A stretch of 64,000 bases of DNA from Monodelphis domestica (Eukaryota; Chordata; Mammalia; Didelphimorphia; Didelphidae), in NCBI RefSeq assembly GCF_027887165.1, contig NC_077228.1, forward strand, positions 422,423,207 through 422,487,206, given 5' to 3'. The position numbers and the translations under genes were made by a program. This document shows, piece by piece, positions 45,357 through 57,078 of the stretch. Under the pieces are notes generated by a model. It worked only from the letters and a program-made list of their open reading frames with translations. It was not told the DNA's origin and did no database searches. Position 1 is the stretch's first letter, and every line of letters starts with the position of its first letter.

Positions 45357-45984
45357 AAATAACTTAAGGTTAACTCAGTATTCAAAAAAGGCAAACCACA
45401 CGGGTATACTTGAGCACAAAATGCAAATCTCTCTGAACTTCATATGCTATTTATCAAAGGGTACTTTTTTGAATAGGGCAGAATTTGGTGCTCAAAATTC
45501 ACATTCTCGAACTATCATCATGTTGAAGGGAGTAAATGGCAAAGTGATAAAAGAAAGATACTGAATAAGAAAAACTCCAAGTTGTGTAATAAGAAAAAAA
45601 TCCCAACTGTACTATAGTACTATCTATAGTGCTATTGAATAAGCAACTAGAGAAAGTGGTGGGTGAATGTCCTAATCTGAACAATTTTGCAATGAATTGG
45701 ACAAAATAACAGAGACTCTACTGTGGGGAATATAGAGCAATCCTACACTGGCAGCAACAGTTTAGGGAAAAAAATGACCTATAAAAATCTGGCCTGAATG
45801 ACTGAATGGTTCTATGAACTTGCTAGAGAAGAGAGAACTCCCTTTGGGCCCTTAGAAAAAATGAGTTCTGGGGCCCAAGATTGCTGTGGACCACCAGGTG
45901 CTCACCTCCCCATCTGCCTCATGTGAGTAACATGGAGAGTTATTTAGCTTTCTATATTTGAGAAATGAGATCTTTAACAGAGAA

Positions 45985-46560
45985 ATTTGTTATAAATTCA
46001 ACCGCCCCCCCCCAAAAAGTTTATTGTTTCCTTTCTAATCTTGGTTACATTGGTTTTGTTTGCATAAAACCTTTTGATTTTAATATAATCAAAATTATTC
46101 ATTTTATATCTTATAATCTCTTTCTCTTGTGTGGTCATAAATTCTTCCCTTTTCCATAGATCTGACAGGTAAACTAGTCTTTGTTCCCCTAATTAACTTA
46201 CACTATCACTCTTTATATTTACAGCATAATCCCATTTTGACCTTATCTTGGCATAGGGTATCAGATATTGGTCTATACCTAGTTTCTGCCATACTATTTT
46301 CCAGTTTTCCCAGCAGTTTTTGTTAAAGAGAGAGTTCTTATTCCAAAAGTTGGGATCTTTGGGTTTATCAAACACTAGGTTGGTATGGTCATTTTCCTCT
46401 AATTGATTTACCATTCTATTTCTTAATCAGCTCCATATTTGCATCATAAAGAGAATTTTGTAGGATCTTTCTTTGCCTATTTTGCCTTATAGTTTATATA
46501 GTATTGGGATTAATGGTTCTTTGAGTGTTTGATAGTTATTTAACTTTCAAAGTGATATTT
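45985..46560 (-). mobile_element. Antisense L1 ORF2 fragment
   Basis: On the minus strand 46193-46414 reads LVFDKPKDPNFWNKNSLF and NCWENWKIVWQKLGIDQYL, the C-terminal segment of ORF2. The flanks continue the L1 complement on both sides (AAAACCTTTTGATTTTAATA is the complement of the IKLK-coding part). No 3' UTR attached. Confidence 0.85.
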
Positions 46561-47018
46561 CTTATCTACCAACAGGACATGTTAAAGGAATCCTTCAAAA
46601 TTCTCATCATTATTCAAATAAATCTTTTATATTCTGATTTACTGTTGCTGCCTAAGAGAAGCCTTATATTCAGAGGTTGTCATTCTTCTAATAAAGGTTG
46701 CATATCTGATTTGATGCCAGAAAGGAAAAAAAAAAAACCTTAGATGCTTTTATTCCTTCTTAAACAGTATGTCAAAGGATGAACATCCAAGCAAGAAAAC
46801 AAACATCAAACTGCTGAGCTAAACAATATCCTTGAAAGCAGCTTCTATGTACTTCTAATCAGACATATCCATGTTGATGTCTCACCAACAATTAAAATCC
46901 AACATGTCCAAAAGAGAAATTGTTATACTCCTCTCAAAAGTGACCCATTTTGTTCAATGTTATCACCACTTTCTAATTTCTAGTTAGAATCCTTGGGCTT
47001 AGATTTCTCTTTCTTGTG
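46561..47018. other. Unassigned stretch
   Basis: AT-rich DNA with a short A-run at 46727-46737. No gene or clear repeat. Confidence 0.35.
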
Positions 47019-47024
47019 GCAAAA

Positions 47025-47185
47025 TTACAAATTAGAGTTGGAAGGGACTTGAGTGGTCATCGAATCCAGTACTCTCAATTCAATCCCTTCATTTTACAGA
47101 GTGAGAAACTGAGGCCCAGATGATTTATCTGATATCACACAACTTGTAGCCATTGAGGCAGAACTTGAACCTAGGGTTTTGTTTT
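47025..47185 (-). repeat. MIR-like SINE, antisense
   Basis: TTAGAGTTGGAAGGGACTTG, TTTTACAGAGTGAGAAACTG and TAGCCATTGAGGCAGAACTTG are the antisense order. Confidence 0.65.
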
Positions 47186-47631
47186 GTTTTTTTTACTTAA
47201 AATTTTACTTTAAAAAAGTACTATATGTATTGAATTAGACGACCTCTAAGATTCCTACAACTCTAAATCTATGATTCAAGTCTAGGGTCCTAGATCTGGT
47301 TTGTCTTCAAGACCTCCCATTTCTTCTTTTGAAAAATTTTCTCTCCATTCCCCTTCCCACTATCAACACTGAAGGCTGGAACAAAACAAGATATAGAAAC
47401 TGCTCCCTTTGGAGTTGCTGTTCACTAGAGACTTTGAACTTTCACTGTAATGATGTTGATCTAAGGTGAAGCATGGTGATCTTTTGGCAAATATTCTGGA
47501 GGTGGTGCTTTGAAGACTTGAGTTCAAGTCCTATGTCTTGTACCTGGCTATGTGACCATTTAACTTCTCAGTGTTCCCAGGCAATTTTCTGAAATAAGAT
47601 GCAGAACAGATGAACAGATGCTGATCTGTAT

Positions 47632-47633
<2 letters not shown>

Positions 47634-47694
<61 letters not shown>

Positions 47695-47705
47695 GAGAGA
47701 GAGAT
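47634..47705. repeat. (GA)n microsatellite
   Basis: About 35 GA units with one GG interruption near 47682. Confidence 0.97.
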
Positions 47706-47845
47706 TTCTAGATTAATGAAGTCACTGACCCACTTCTTTATCCTCTGGTTTAAAAAAAGAAATGCCACACAATGTATTGCTTAATTGTTTCTTACATATT
47801 CATTTTGACTAATCATTTAGATGGTAAAACCTTTGAAGTTAAGAA

Positions 47846-48050
47846 TTAGGTTTTTTTTTTTAATCCTTCATCTTAGAATCAATATTGTGTATTGGTTCCA
47901 AGGCAGAAAAGTTGTAAGGGTTAGGCAATAGGGGTTAAGTGACCTTTCCAGGGTCACACAGCTAGGAAGTGCCTGAGGTCAAATTTGAACACAGGACCTC
48001 CTTTTTCTAGGCCTGGCTCTCAATCCACTGAGCCACCCAGCTGCCCCTAA
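47846..48050 (-). mobile_element. Marsupial GGCAGCTAGGTGGC-type SINE, antisense
   Basis: A T-run, then TCATCTTAGAATCAATATTG, GGTTCCAAGGCAGAAAAG, GGTCACACAGCTAGGAAG and CACTGAGCCACCCAGCTGCCC. Full length. Confidence 0.9.
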
Positions 48051-48204
48051 GGACTAATTTCTTAAATCTCATTTGTATTACTCAAGACTTAATGAAGCAT
48101 TAGACATTTAGGTAGGATTTTTTTTACAGCACATCTTATAATTAATTTTATATGTCAAATAAATTCTCCTAAATTGTTTAGTCTTATTCATGCCTCTTCT
48201 TCCA

Positions 48205-48430
48205 GTATCAGACCTGGAGTCGGGAAGACTCATCTCCCTGAATTCAAATCTGGCTTCAATACTTATTAGCTGTGTGACCCTGGGCAAATCACTTAATCCT
48301 GTTCACTTCAGTTTCCTCATCTGTCAAATGAGCTGGAGAAGGAAATGGCAAACCACTCTATTGTCTTTTCCAAGGAAATCATAAATGGGGTCACAAAGAG
48401 TCAGCCACAGCTGAAATGACTCAACAATAT
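48205..48430 (+). mobile_element. Marsupial tRNA-derived SINE, sense
   Basis: AGACCTGGAGTCGGGAAGAC, TTCAAATCTGGCTTCAATAC, GAGCTGGAGAAGGAAATGGC, GGTCACAAAGAGTCAGCC and CTGAAATGACTCAACAA. The SINE head is truncated by about 30 bases. This sense copy fixes the orientation of the antisense ones. Confidence 0.9.
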
Positions 48431-49250
48431 TCATGCTCCTATGTATATAGGCATTGCCATGCACAAGAGACTTCTACACATTACTTGCTCTAAATTAAGT
48501 AGGGCAAAGTTCTCCCTTCCCTGTAAGATTTTCTCCTACTGGGTGTTTAGCTCAGTATATCACTAGGAACATCTGTGGGAGCAGAACAAAAAAACTCATT
48601 TGAAGTGAATGAACCTGTCTCTCTGAGCAGGGTTTAGAATTCAGACCACTGAGGAAATCAAGAAAGTGAACCCATAAAGGAGACAGAAAAAAAAAATCAT
48701 TTTACCCCAGAGCTGCTTTATAGTCTCAAATTCAGCAGAAAAAAAAAAAAACACAACCCATTTAGAATCAGGGAATTGTCCACAGTATCTGATGCTATAG
48801 AGAGATTAAGAGAGATGAAGACTGAGAAAAAGTCCTTGGCTTGGGCAATTAGAAGACCACGTTTCCTTCAAAACAGCAGTTTTAGTAGAGTAGTGGACAT
48901 GGAAGCCAAACTGCAAGGGATTAAGGGAAGTGAGGGTTAAGGAAATGAAAGAACCTGGGGTAGACTCTATCTTCAAAAAATTTGGTAGTAAAGTGGAAGA
49001 GAAAGCACAATACTTTGAGGGACAGAATTTTTAAGTATAACCAATCTGATTTGTGAAGTTCAATTCTCAGAGCCATACCCCAATCGTATAAGGACAGAAA
49101 GTCAAATACTTTTTGGAGTAAATGGGAAGGGGCCAGGGAAAGAGTGGCTGAAGATGCATGAAAGAAAAGAATGAAGTGAAATCCCTAAGGAGACTGGAGG
49201 AAATTGAATTGAGGGCATCAGGATGGCAATTTCCTTAAGTAGAAGGAATA
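48431..49250. other. Unassigned, partly an ancient dispersed repeat
   Basis: Bases 48780-49240 (GATGCTATAGAGAGATTAAG, GATGAAGACTGAGAAAAAGTC, AAGCCAAACTGCAAGGGATT) resemble an ancient mammalian dispersed repeat I cannot name. No gene seen in the rest. Confidence 0.35.
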
Positions 49251-49261
49251 GTTGAGTGAAA

Positions 49262-49440
49262 AAAAACACAGTATGGTGGAATGAGCATAGGATTTAGTAA
49301 CTAGAAGACCTAGGTGCGAGTCTTAACTCTGATGTTACCAATGTGCCTTTCATCATTTCTTTCTTTTGAGTCTCAATTCTTTCATTTGTAAAATGAGAGA
49401 GTTAGATGAAAGAACTTTATGAGCTCAGTTATAAATCATT
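49262..49440 (+). repeat. MIR-like SINE, sense
   Basis: AGTATGGTGGAATGAGCATAG, AACTAGAAGACCTAGGTGCG and TTTGTAAAATGAGAGAGTTAG in MIR order. Confidence 0.65.
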
Positions 49441-49514
49441 ATGATGATAAGGATGGGATTCCCCTCTTGTCCTGAAATGTGAAGGAAGAAAAAGTGAAAA
49501 AAACAGGAAAGTTT

Positions 49515-49728
49515 TAAGGAGATAGATGCTTCCAACTTTTTGTGGCCTCATCTGAGGTTTTCTTGGCTGTGTAGTGGCTTTGTCATTTCCTTCTCTGGCT
49601 CATTTACAGAGGAATAAACTGAAATAAATAAGGTTAAGTGACTTGTTCAGGGTCACACAGCTAGTTAAGTGTCTGAGATCACATTTGAATCCTGAGCACA
49701 ACAATCTAACTGCCCTCTAGGGTGATAA
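49515..49728 (-). mobile_element. Marsupial tRNA-derived SINE, antisense
   Basis: TTGTGGCCTCATCTGAGG, TTTTCTTGGCTGTGTAGTGG, GGTCACACAGCTAGTTAAG and TCTAACTGCCCTC. Diverged. Confidence 0.75.
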
Positions 49729-50639
49729 CAAAGGCACTAAAAGGAGCTAATGACAGGGGACACCATTGTTCTCCATAAAAGAGAAGACCAAACTAACAGG
49801 TCCATCAAAACAGTCACCATTGGTGTATAGAGATATCACCTGACTTTTGAGGTGTGGGGACATAAAGCAGTTCTGGAGCAAAGAATTCAACTGAAATAAA
49901 GGCAAGTATTTGTGATACATATTACATCTCCTGACTGTCTGTGTATCTCTCATAGAGCACTGAGATTTGATTTGTCAAATGGGGAGGATAAAAGAAGACC
50001 AGTAATATTGTTATGGACATGTGTACATAAGAAAGGCAGATCTTTATTTAAAAAAAATCTAAGACGAAGATCAGTCTCTCCTTTTGTTAACTTTTTCCAC
50101 CCATGTTTTGCATGGCAATCAGGAGCTTGATGTGTGCTTGGGGTGGGGCTGAGGGGCAGTTATTTAGCCCTGCCCAGGTCCTTTGTGGTTTTGTTGGGAA
50201 GAATCTCTAAATGATCTGAAGAGATGCAAAGAGAAAAAAGAGAAAACATTTTTCTAACTCCGAGTCAGTGTGCAGAGGCTAGGGATTTTGAGCCATAGTT
50301 GAAGAATTAAAAAAAAAAACTGACTAAATGTAACCCATGTGCTATGCCTTGGAGATTTGTAGATTTAAAAAGCTTAATAGAAACTGTTCTGGAACTGTAC
50401 CCTAGTAGATATTAGCAGAAAGTAGCTAATGAATGTGGCACTTAGAGACCACCAAATACTGCAACACTTAAAAAAAATTATCCAGAAGTTTAGCCAGTGA
50501 AAATTAATTGCAACAACAAGGAGACCCAAACAGCCTAGAAAGTGCCAAAGACAATAAATATACATTTTAATGATATGAAAATAGATGGCTGCAAAAGGGA
50601 ACACTGGATTAAAATACAAACTCTTTAAAAATTTACATA
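49729..50639. other. Unassigned stretch
   Basis: No gene, RNA or familiar repeat. The ORFs of 68-81 codons have no motif. Confidence 0.35.
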
Positions 50640-51583
50640 GTAGTGTAAACCTTAAAATTTCTTAGACTTATAAATGTTGGAAATTTCACCATTGGGAAAT
50701 TTCATACTTGGAAAATTTCTTACCGATAGTCTATTGGAATGTGAACCCCATTGGCATGGGAGGTTCCTCCTCCTCCCTTCATAAGATTACTTTAGGACAG
50801 AAACCTTTTGCTGAACAATGGAAAGGGCTTTGACCTATGCTTAAGCATAGAACAGGAAGTTCTTTGAGTCATGATTGATTTTAGAATTGATACAATAGAG
50901 ATACTTGGAATGACAGAACCAGGTCTTGGAAAATACAATTTCCACCCTACTCAGTCCTAACAGGATTTAGGAAGGGCTGCAGCATAGATCAAAATTTAAT
51001 TATTTGAGAATATGACCTTCAACAGGCATGTGCAAAGCCACAGACCTCTGGGCAGTCCTGGGTTAAGGTAGAGCCACCATTGGCACAGGGAAGACATGGA
51101 CAGTGATTGGTAGATGTGAGAACTGAGGGGAGGGAACTTGGATGGTTTCCTTAAAGATAGAGGGGTCTGAGGACTGAGGGGGTTGGTTGGAGAGTTTTGG
51201 CTCTGAGTGGTTGGAGAGGTGCTCTGAGAAGCTTGCTCTGAAGGAAGCTGGAGGTGGAGGCCCCTGAGACTGTTTCTCCATTTTGGTCACGTGAGTAATA
51301 GGGACTGATCTCCTTTCTTTGCCCCAGCTATCTAAGGGCTTGGGCCTTTTGGCCCAGCCTATACAGAAGGGGTATTTAAGCCCTATTCCCTTCTCTCCCT
51401 TTTCTCTCTCCCTCTCTCTCTCTATCTCTAATACCTTTCTTCATCCTGTTTGTAATTAAACTTTATAAAAGGTTGACTGCTGATGACTTGAGTTTTCATT
51501 TAGGAATTACATAGCTGAATTCCTTGGCGACCTTAAATTAATATATATATCAGTCTTTTAAAGTGATTTCCTTGTCACAGTAG
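50640..51583 (+). mobile_element. Solo LTR with 4-bp target duplication
   Basis: The LTR runs from TGTAAACC at 50644 to TTGTCACA ending at 51579 (936 bp), TG...CA. It is flanked by GTAG at 50640-50643 and 51580-51583. In sense order it carries TATTTAA (51373-51379), a CT-rich tract, and ATTAAA (51455-51460). The 4-bp duplication fits a class I-type endogenous retrovirus. There is no internal gag, pol or env. A related LTR interrupts the L1 at 60.9-61.9 kb. The minus-strand ORF at 51063-51290 is incidental. Confidence 0.75.
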
Positions 51584-53124
51584 GGTGATGGATGATTTTG
51601 AGAAGTATCATCATATAAGGTAGAAAGGGTAAAACCAGTTTAAATTAGGTTTCTTAAGAAATCAAGTTAAGCAAAATCATCCCAAAGCCATTCAAGAATG
51701 AAAATAGTACTAAAAAGAAAACTGGAAAATATTTACAAAAGTCATTATAGTATTTTGTTCTCTTTTATGAAGAACAGTAGATCTATCCTACTTAGGTCCC
51801 TATATCTCAATTTCAGTTGTACTTATAAAGGAGGTAAAAATATGGATTTAGAAAAATGAGGATAGGAAAAAATAGCGTGATTGAACCAAGTGGACATGAG
51901 AGACACTAGAAAAAGATACAATTGTGAATTCATTGAAGTATAGGAATAGAGCATACTAAAAGCATAGAAAAAACCCTTCTGACCTTATTAGGTCCTTGAA
52001 AAAGGTTACTAAAAGAACATAAATGACCGCCAACATCAATACCTAATGTAGAATGTGATGAATGGAGACGATGCCAATAGAAGAGCAGCAGAGAGTAGAT
52101 CAAAGACATCTCTGGAAGGCACTGACAGCCCTGCATCACTGGAGGAAGTATGAGTTATCTCTACTGTGCCTGCATGCTGGCTGGTTGTGTGCTTAAAGGT
52201 GTGATCTTCCATACATGTGTCCATGCCACACAAGTTCCATATATATGTTCCTTGGTCACATGCACTTCCTACACAGGCCCTTCACACATTTCCTGATATG
52301 TTTTTCCTCTGTACCACTCCCATTGATTGTATGGTAGGTAATATGCAGAAGAGTATTCTCCTGTGAGTATGGGGGAATCTTTTCTTTTCTTTGATCTCTT
52401 ATGCTATTTGACTGTCTTTTGCTTTTAGTTAATATGTCCTTTCTGGTTTGATTAGTAAATGCAAACATGTCAGTTGGGGCTCTTGAGCTATGATTTTGAA
52501 TGGGAGCTCACCCCATGGAGTGCATCACACATAGGTCAGCTTTTTGGGATCCTACATTTAAGAGAATTCCTGGATACTACAAAAAATAACACTAGAAATA
52601 TTGATAAACCTTATATATTGATACCTTTTATATTTCCCAAATGGCTATGCATGTCTCATTGCTTTCCCTCTTCACATTTGATGTTATTTCCATCCCTCTA
52701 AATGAATGTGAATTTGCCTAAAAAGACTCTCTGCTTAATGTTCTCTCCATACTGAAATGTAAAAAGAAATCATTCATTTGTCCTGGGGGTTAACAGCTGT
52801 GTCTATTGTTTACCCATCCTTTCGCTATAGCAGTTATTAACTTTGAAAAGTGTTTTTTGCCAGCTGAGTCACTTCTCCACTGATGCACATGCTCAAATGT
52901 CCACTTTTTGAATTATCATCTAATATGCTGTATTATTCCTGTATATCTATGTAAGAATGTGTTACTCTTATTTATAACTGTCTCTTGAGATCACAATGTA
53001 ACTATTGCTTAGACATCTAACTGTTACACACACTCCTCAAATGGTAAAATAAAAATAAGTTAGGGCTAGCTTCAGTACTACTTTGAAGAAGAATAAGTGT
53101 ATGTCACTCAATAAGTCAGTCAGC
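51584..53124. other. Unassigned stretch
   Basis: No gene or recognisable repeat. Several ORFs of 65-80 codons on both strands lack motifs. Confidence 0.35.
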
Positions 53125-53270
53125 TTATGGAAGAAATATTCTATTGCTCTTTTTCTTAAATGTCTTTTCTTTAAAATATTTATGCTCTAATTGATCACTG
53201 AGACTGGAATCAGGAAGATTGGAGATCAAATCCAGCCTCAGACATTTACTAGCTTTGTGACCCTGGGCAA
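53125..53270 (+). repeat. Left arm of inverted duplication
   Basis: This 146-base arm matches the complement of 53637-53782 with about 12 mismatches and one 1-base gap. It begins TTATGGAAGAAA, includes CTTAAATGTCTTTTCTTTAA, and ends inside a SINE piece at TGTGACCCTGGGCAA. Confidence 0.93.
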
Positions 53271-53340
53271 CTCAATAAGCATTTATTAAGTGCCAACTAT
53301 GTGCCAAGCAGTGTTCTAAGCATTGGGACACATAAGATTT
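53271..53340 (-). repeat. L3/MIR3-like fragment, antisense
   Basis: CAATAAGCATTTATTAAGTG, CCAACTATGTGCCAAGCAG and TCTAAGCATTGGGACAC. It starts exactly at the end of the left arm, in the spacer. Confidence 0.7.
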
Positions 53341-53514
53341 TAAGAACTTTTAAGTTCACAAAATGCAATAACCTAATCAGGTAATATAGCAACCGTGAGC
53401 ACCCCTCCTCCCTAAATTACAGAGTGGGTCCACAAGACAAGGCTATATCAGGTACCTTATGGGCCCACTTCTCAAAGTCACAGCCTCATGAGTTTCCATC
53501 AATGTGGTTTACAC

Positions 53515-53716
53515 AACTGTTGTTTAGTTACTTCAGATGGGTCTGATTCTTTGTGAACCCATTTGGGGTTTTCTTGGTCTGCTTTGCCCAGCTCATTTTA
53601 GAGATGAGGAACCTGGGGCAAACAGGATTAAGTGACTTTCCCAGGGTCACATAGCTAGTAAATGTCTGAGGCTGGATTTGAATTCTGGTCTTCCTGATTC
53701 CAGTCTCAGTGATCAG
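53515..53716 (-). mobile_element. Marsupial tRNA-derived SINE, antisense
   Basis: TTGTTTAGTTACTTCAGATG, TTTTCTTGGTCTGCTTTGCCC, GGTCACATAGCTAGTAAATG and ATTCCAGTCTCAGTGATCAG. Its 5' part lies within the right arm of the inverted duplication. Confidence 0.8.
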
Positions 53717-53782
53717 TTAGGGCACAATTATTTTAAAGAAAAGACATTTAAGAAAAATAACAATAGAATTTTCTTCCATAAA
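53637..53782 (-). repeat. Right arm of inverted duplication
   Basis: Starts TTTCCCAGGGTCACATAGC and ends CTTCCATAAA, with TTAAAGAAAAGACATTTAAG in the non-SINE part. About 80 bases belong to the SINE and about 66 to flanking DNA. Confidence 0.93.
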
Positions 53783-54815
53783 CCTGGGGTACACATACCC
53801 AAAGCACAAATACCATTAAATGGGAATAATGGACACACATAGGAATCCATGCTGGGCCCATGTATGATAGCACATAAATATGGAGGGACAGATACATGGG
53901 GACTATATGTCACCAGGATACATAAATAGAGGAGAGACTCAGACCTCCAATACTGCAAGATCACTGAAGTCTTCTAGTGAACTCTTTGCACAGCTGTCAT
54001 TGGGCATGCTACCAGCAGATCCCTGTTTGATATATAGTCTCCATCAAATAGATTGTCTCTAGCAGGTATCACTCCTCTGGATAATTATTCTCTGCAGTCT
54101 GGTGCTAGGAAAATCTCCACTGGGCACTTCTTTCTGCCTGTAGCTTCTAATTTTTTCCTGAAAAAAGTGGGCTATTCCATGCTCTTACATGTGAAGTCCT
54201 GAGGTTTTCCATATCTCATTCAGATTAGTCCCTTTTAACACCTTAGTCCTTTGATTGGAGTGGGGGGCAAAAATCCTCACCAATTTTTTCCTTAAAGAAC
54301 AAGTCTGTCAATTTCTCAAATCCTTGATTAGAATTATCTTTTCATCTCCAGAAAGAGATTCTTTGCCTCAATGACAAGTTCTTGAGACAACCTAAATACC
54401 TGATGCCTTCAGATTCTATCTTATAAACTTTCTTTCCTGAACCACTTAGGTTTTATCTATCAAGAAGAAACTTCACATGAGTTTCGAGTGGGCATTCTGC
54501 TGACTTTCTTATTAAGCCCATTTGGCTTCTCTCCTAAACCACTCTCCCAACAAACTGCCAAGACCTTTCTGTCTCCCAGTTCCTCAACTCCAAAATTCCT
54601 GTTGCCTTTAATGAGTGGTTATGGGTGGGAGTGGAAGAAGACTGAGAGACAAATCCAATCCCTGCAGCAAGGTGCTTATTTTCTTCTAGCCTAGCCACAC
54701 TCCTGCCTTTGATTATATATATGTAGACAACAATGCTTAAAGCCTTTTGAGGTTTTCAACTTCCTTAAAGTAAAATACCCTGGTCTTATGACTTTATGCC
54801 CAGATTCATTTAAGC
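53783..54815. other. Unassigned stretch
   Basis: No gene or recognised repeat. It may contain LTR or unique DNA. Confidence 0.3.
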
Positions 54816-55026
54816 CATTGGGCTTCTTAACCTGAGGTTCATAAACACATTTTATTTTAAAAAATATTTTGATAAATGCATTTCAATATTTCCTCCAAAA
54901 ATCCTACAAATCTTATTTTGTGCATCTAAAAACATTTTTTGATGAGAAGATGTCCAGTGACTTAACCCAAAGATTGCCAAAGAGATCCAGAACACACAAA
55001 AAAGGTTAAGACCTCCTGATTTAAAT
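54808..55026. mobile_element. Nonautonomous hAT-like transposon
   Basis: The element (54816-55018, 203 bp) has terminal repeats CATTGGGCTTCTTAACC and, on the complement of the right end, CAGGAGGTCTTAACC. Its flanks are ATTTAAGC (54808-54815) and ATTTAAAT (55019-55026), 6 of 8 matching. The interior has AATATTTTGATAAATGC and AAAAACATTTTTTGATGAG. No transposase. Confidence 0.7.
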
Positions 55027-55920
55027 AATTGGTGGGATCATGAATATTATTTCCAAAACATATCCAAACCTTATAAGGATCCACAAAACTAGCTGGACAG
55101 GCTCACTGGCTAGATGTTTCAATGACACCGAACAATGCTTGCTAGATTTCATGTCCTTTTTCATAATCTTCCTAATTTTCAAATGATTGCCTCAAGGATT
55201 TGGACAGAAACTCTTGATTTCTTGAGGTAAATAATACTTCAGGAGATCTATGTGCCCCATAGTGTAGCGTATACAAAAGAAAAGAGGGCTAGTGACTCCT
55301 AACACCATTTGCTCCCAAGTTCTTTTTCAATAACACCTTAGACTATAGAGAACTTCTTATTCTCATTTTTGCCTTGTATTATTGTTTGCTAAATATATTG
55401 CAGGCACTTTATTTACCTCAATTGGAGGCTTTGCCACCATCATGTAGATTCTTCACAACCAGCTCCAAGCTGCACATTTCACAGATAATTCACTGTAATT
55501 ATTTATACTCTTGAAAAGGAACAGGAGGTTCAGAAGCCAAATTAATGTGCACCTTCAGCCCATCCTGATTGACACTTTGGAAACCTATTGCTATGAACCC
55601 TTAACTCCAGCTCTAAAGTTTCAGATTCCTTAATAGCTTGACATAATTAAGGTTTACACTGGATAAGCAGGGTGATTTTAATTTTATTTTTCAAGAAGTA
55701 TAAACTATAGCTATATATTTTATATGCATTTTTCAATGGATTGCAGGGCCTTCATTGTAATTTCAGTAATATTTTATATTAGGAAAGAGAATTGGCAATA
55801 AGACAAAAAAAAACTGAGAAGGAAAAGAAGTGCAGAATAAAATTGAGCACTATAAATTAGAGATCTAGCCTCTCTGGGCACAGACTTTCCAACTTGGGCA
55901 TTCACAAATTGCAGTTGAGG
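55027..55920. other. Unassigned stretch
   Basis: AT-rich; no gene, RNA or repeat recognised. Confidence 0.35.
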
Positions 55921-55922
55921 AC

Positions 55923-56138
55923 CCTGTTGTTATTGGGTCATTTCAGTTGTGTCCAAGTCTTTGTGATCCCATTTGGAGTTTTCTAGTTTGCTATTCCCTT
56001 CTCATGCTCATTTTACAGAAGAAGAAACTGATTTAGGTAGAGTTAAGTGATTTGCCCAGCTTCACACAGCTAGTACATCTCAGAGGCTAGATTTGAACTT
56101 AGGAAGACATCTTCCTTACTTCAATCCCAGCAACTCCA
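55923..56138 (-). mobile_element. Marsupial tRNA-derived SINE, antisense
   Basis: TTGTTATTGGGTCATTTCAG, TGTGATCCCATTTGGAG, TTCACACAGCTAGTACATC and TTCAATCCCAGCAACTCC. The last ~30 bases of the usual head are diverged. Confidence 0.8.
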
Positions 56139-56329
56139 GGACACAACCATTACCCTCAGATTCAAGATAATGTTTAGCTCCAAAATCCTAAAATAAAGGT
56201 TGTGAGTCCCCTACAAACTATGCTTACCTTTCATCAAAAGCTAGCAAACACAACTGACATTATAGAAAATTATTTGCTTGGATGACATGATAAAACGAGC
56301 ACTTATAAAGCAGTTCCCAAATTCAATTC

Positions 56330-57078
56330 AGAGGTGGAGTCAAGATGGCAGCCTAGAAGGAGCAGAAGTTCAAACCTCTGAATACCTTTCCTTACCAATC
56401 AAAACTGAATGCTCCAAGGAGACTGAAAATCAAACCTAACAACAAGACAGAGCCAAGGAACCCTCCTGCTGGACTAAATTCAAAAGGCATGCCCCCCCCC
56501 CCAAAAGCCGGAATCCGAGAACACTAGGGTTTAAGGGGAAGGCAGAAGGAAGGTCTCAGGACCCTTCCCCCCACCCACTGAGAGTGCTAAGCCCCTAGTG
56601 GCAGCAGGAACCTCTGGGCGGGCAAAGGTGCTAGTCTGGAGGGTGTACATTGTGGGCAGGGCTATGCCAAGCCCAGAGCATCGAACGCAGATGGCGGGGA
56701 AGGAGCTGGAGAGGGAGCATAAAGATGGCATCTTGGCCAGAGCTGCGGAAATCCTCCATATTTGCTCCAGCTTTCCAGGAGGTTTTGGCCTCAGAGCACA
56801 CCCAGCTCAATCCAGCTGAACTTAATCCCATCAAAAGTCTTCAGAACTGAGGGAAGCCCATGCTGCACACCCCTTCATCATTGACTGCTGGACTTTAATC
56901 CAATAAAAAGCCTCCAGAGGACAGGGAAGCTCAAAATTCCAACCACCCTCCCCCACAGACTGCACCAAGAGATCTTCTGTCAAAGCTCCAAGAGGGGAGA
57001 CTGACAGAAGCCCCCAAAACCAAAAGAATGAGAGGAGCAAGAGCACAGACAAATATGGGGAGCAAAGAAGGGGTGAAT
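56330..57078 (+). promoter_or_regulatory. L1 5' UTR
   Basis: GC-richer than the surroundings and shared with 18.94-19.56 kb. L1 5' UTRs act as internal promoters. This one begins at AAGATGGC, a YY1-type core often seen at L1 5' ends. A C-run lies at 56491-56501. ORFs on both strands here are incidental. Confidence 0.7.

Noticed and set aside
47634..47705. Telomere-like or satellite DNA
   Set aside because: It is a plain (GA)n microsatellite.
50640..51583. Full endogenous retrovirus
   Set aside because: Only a solo LTR is present; no primer-binding site or gag/pol/env follows before 51583 or within the next kilobase.
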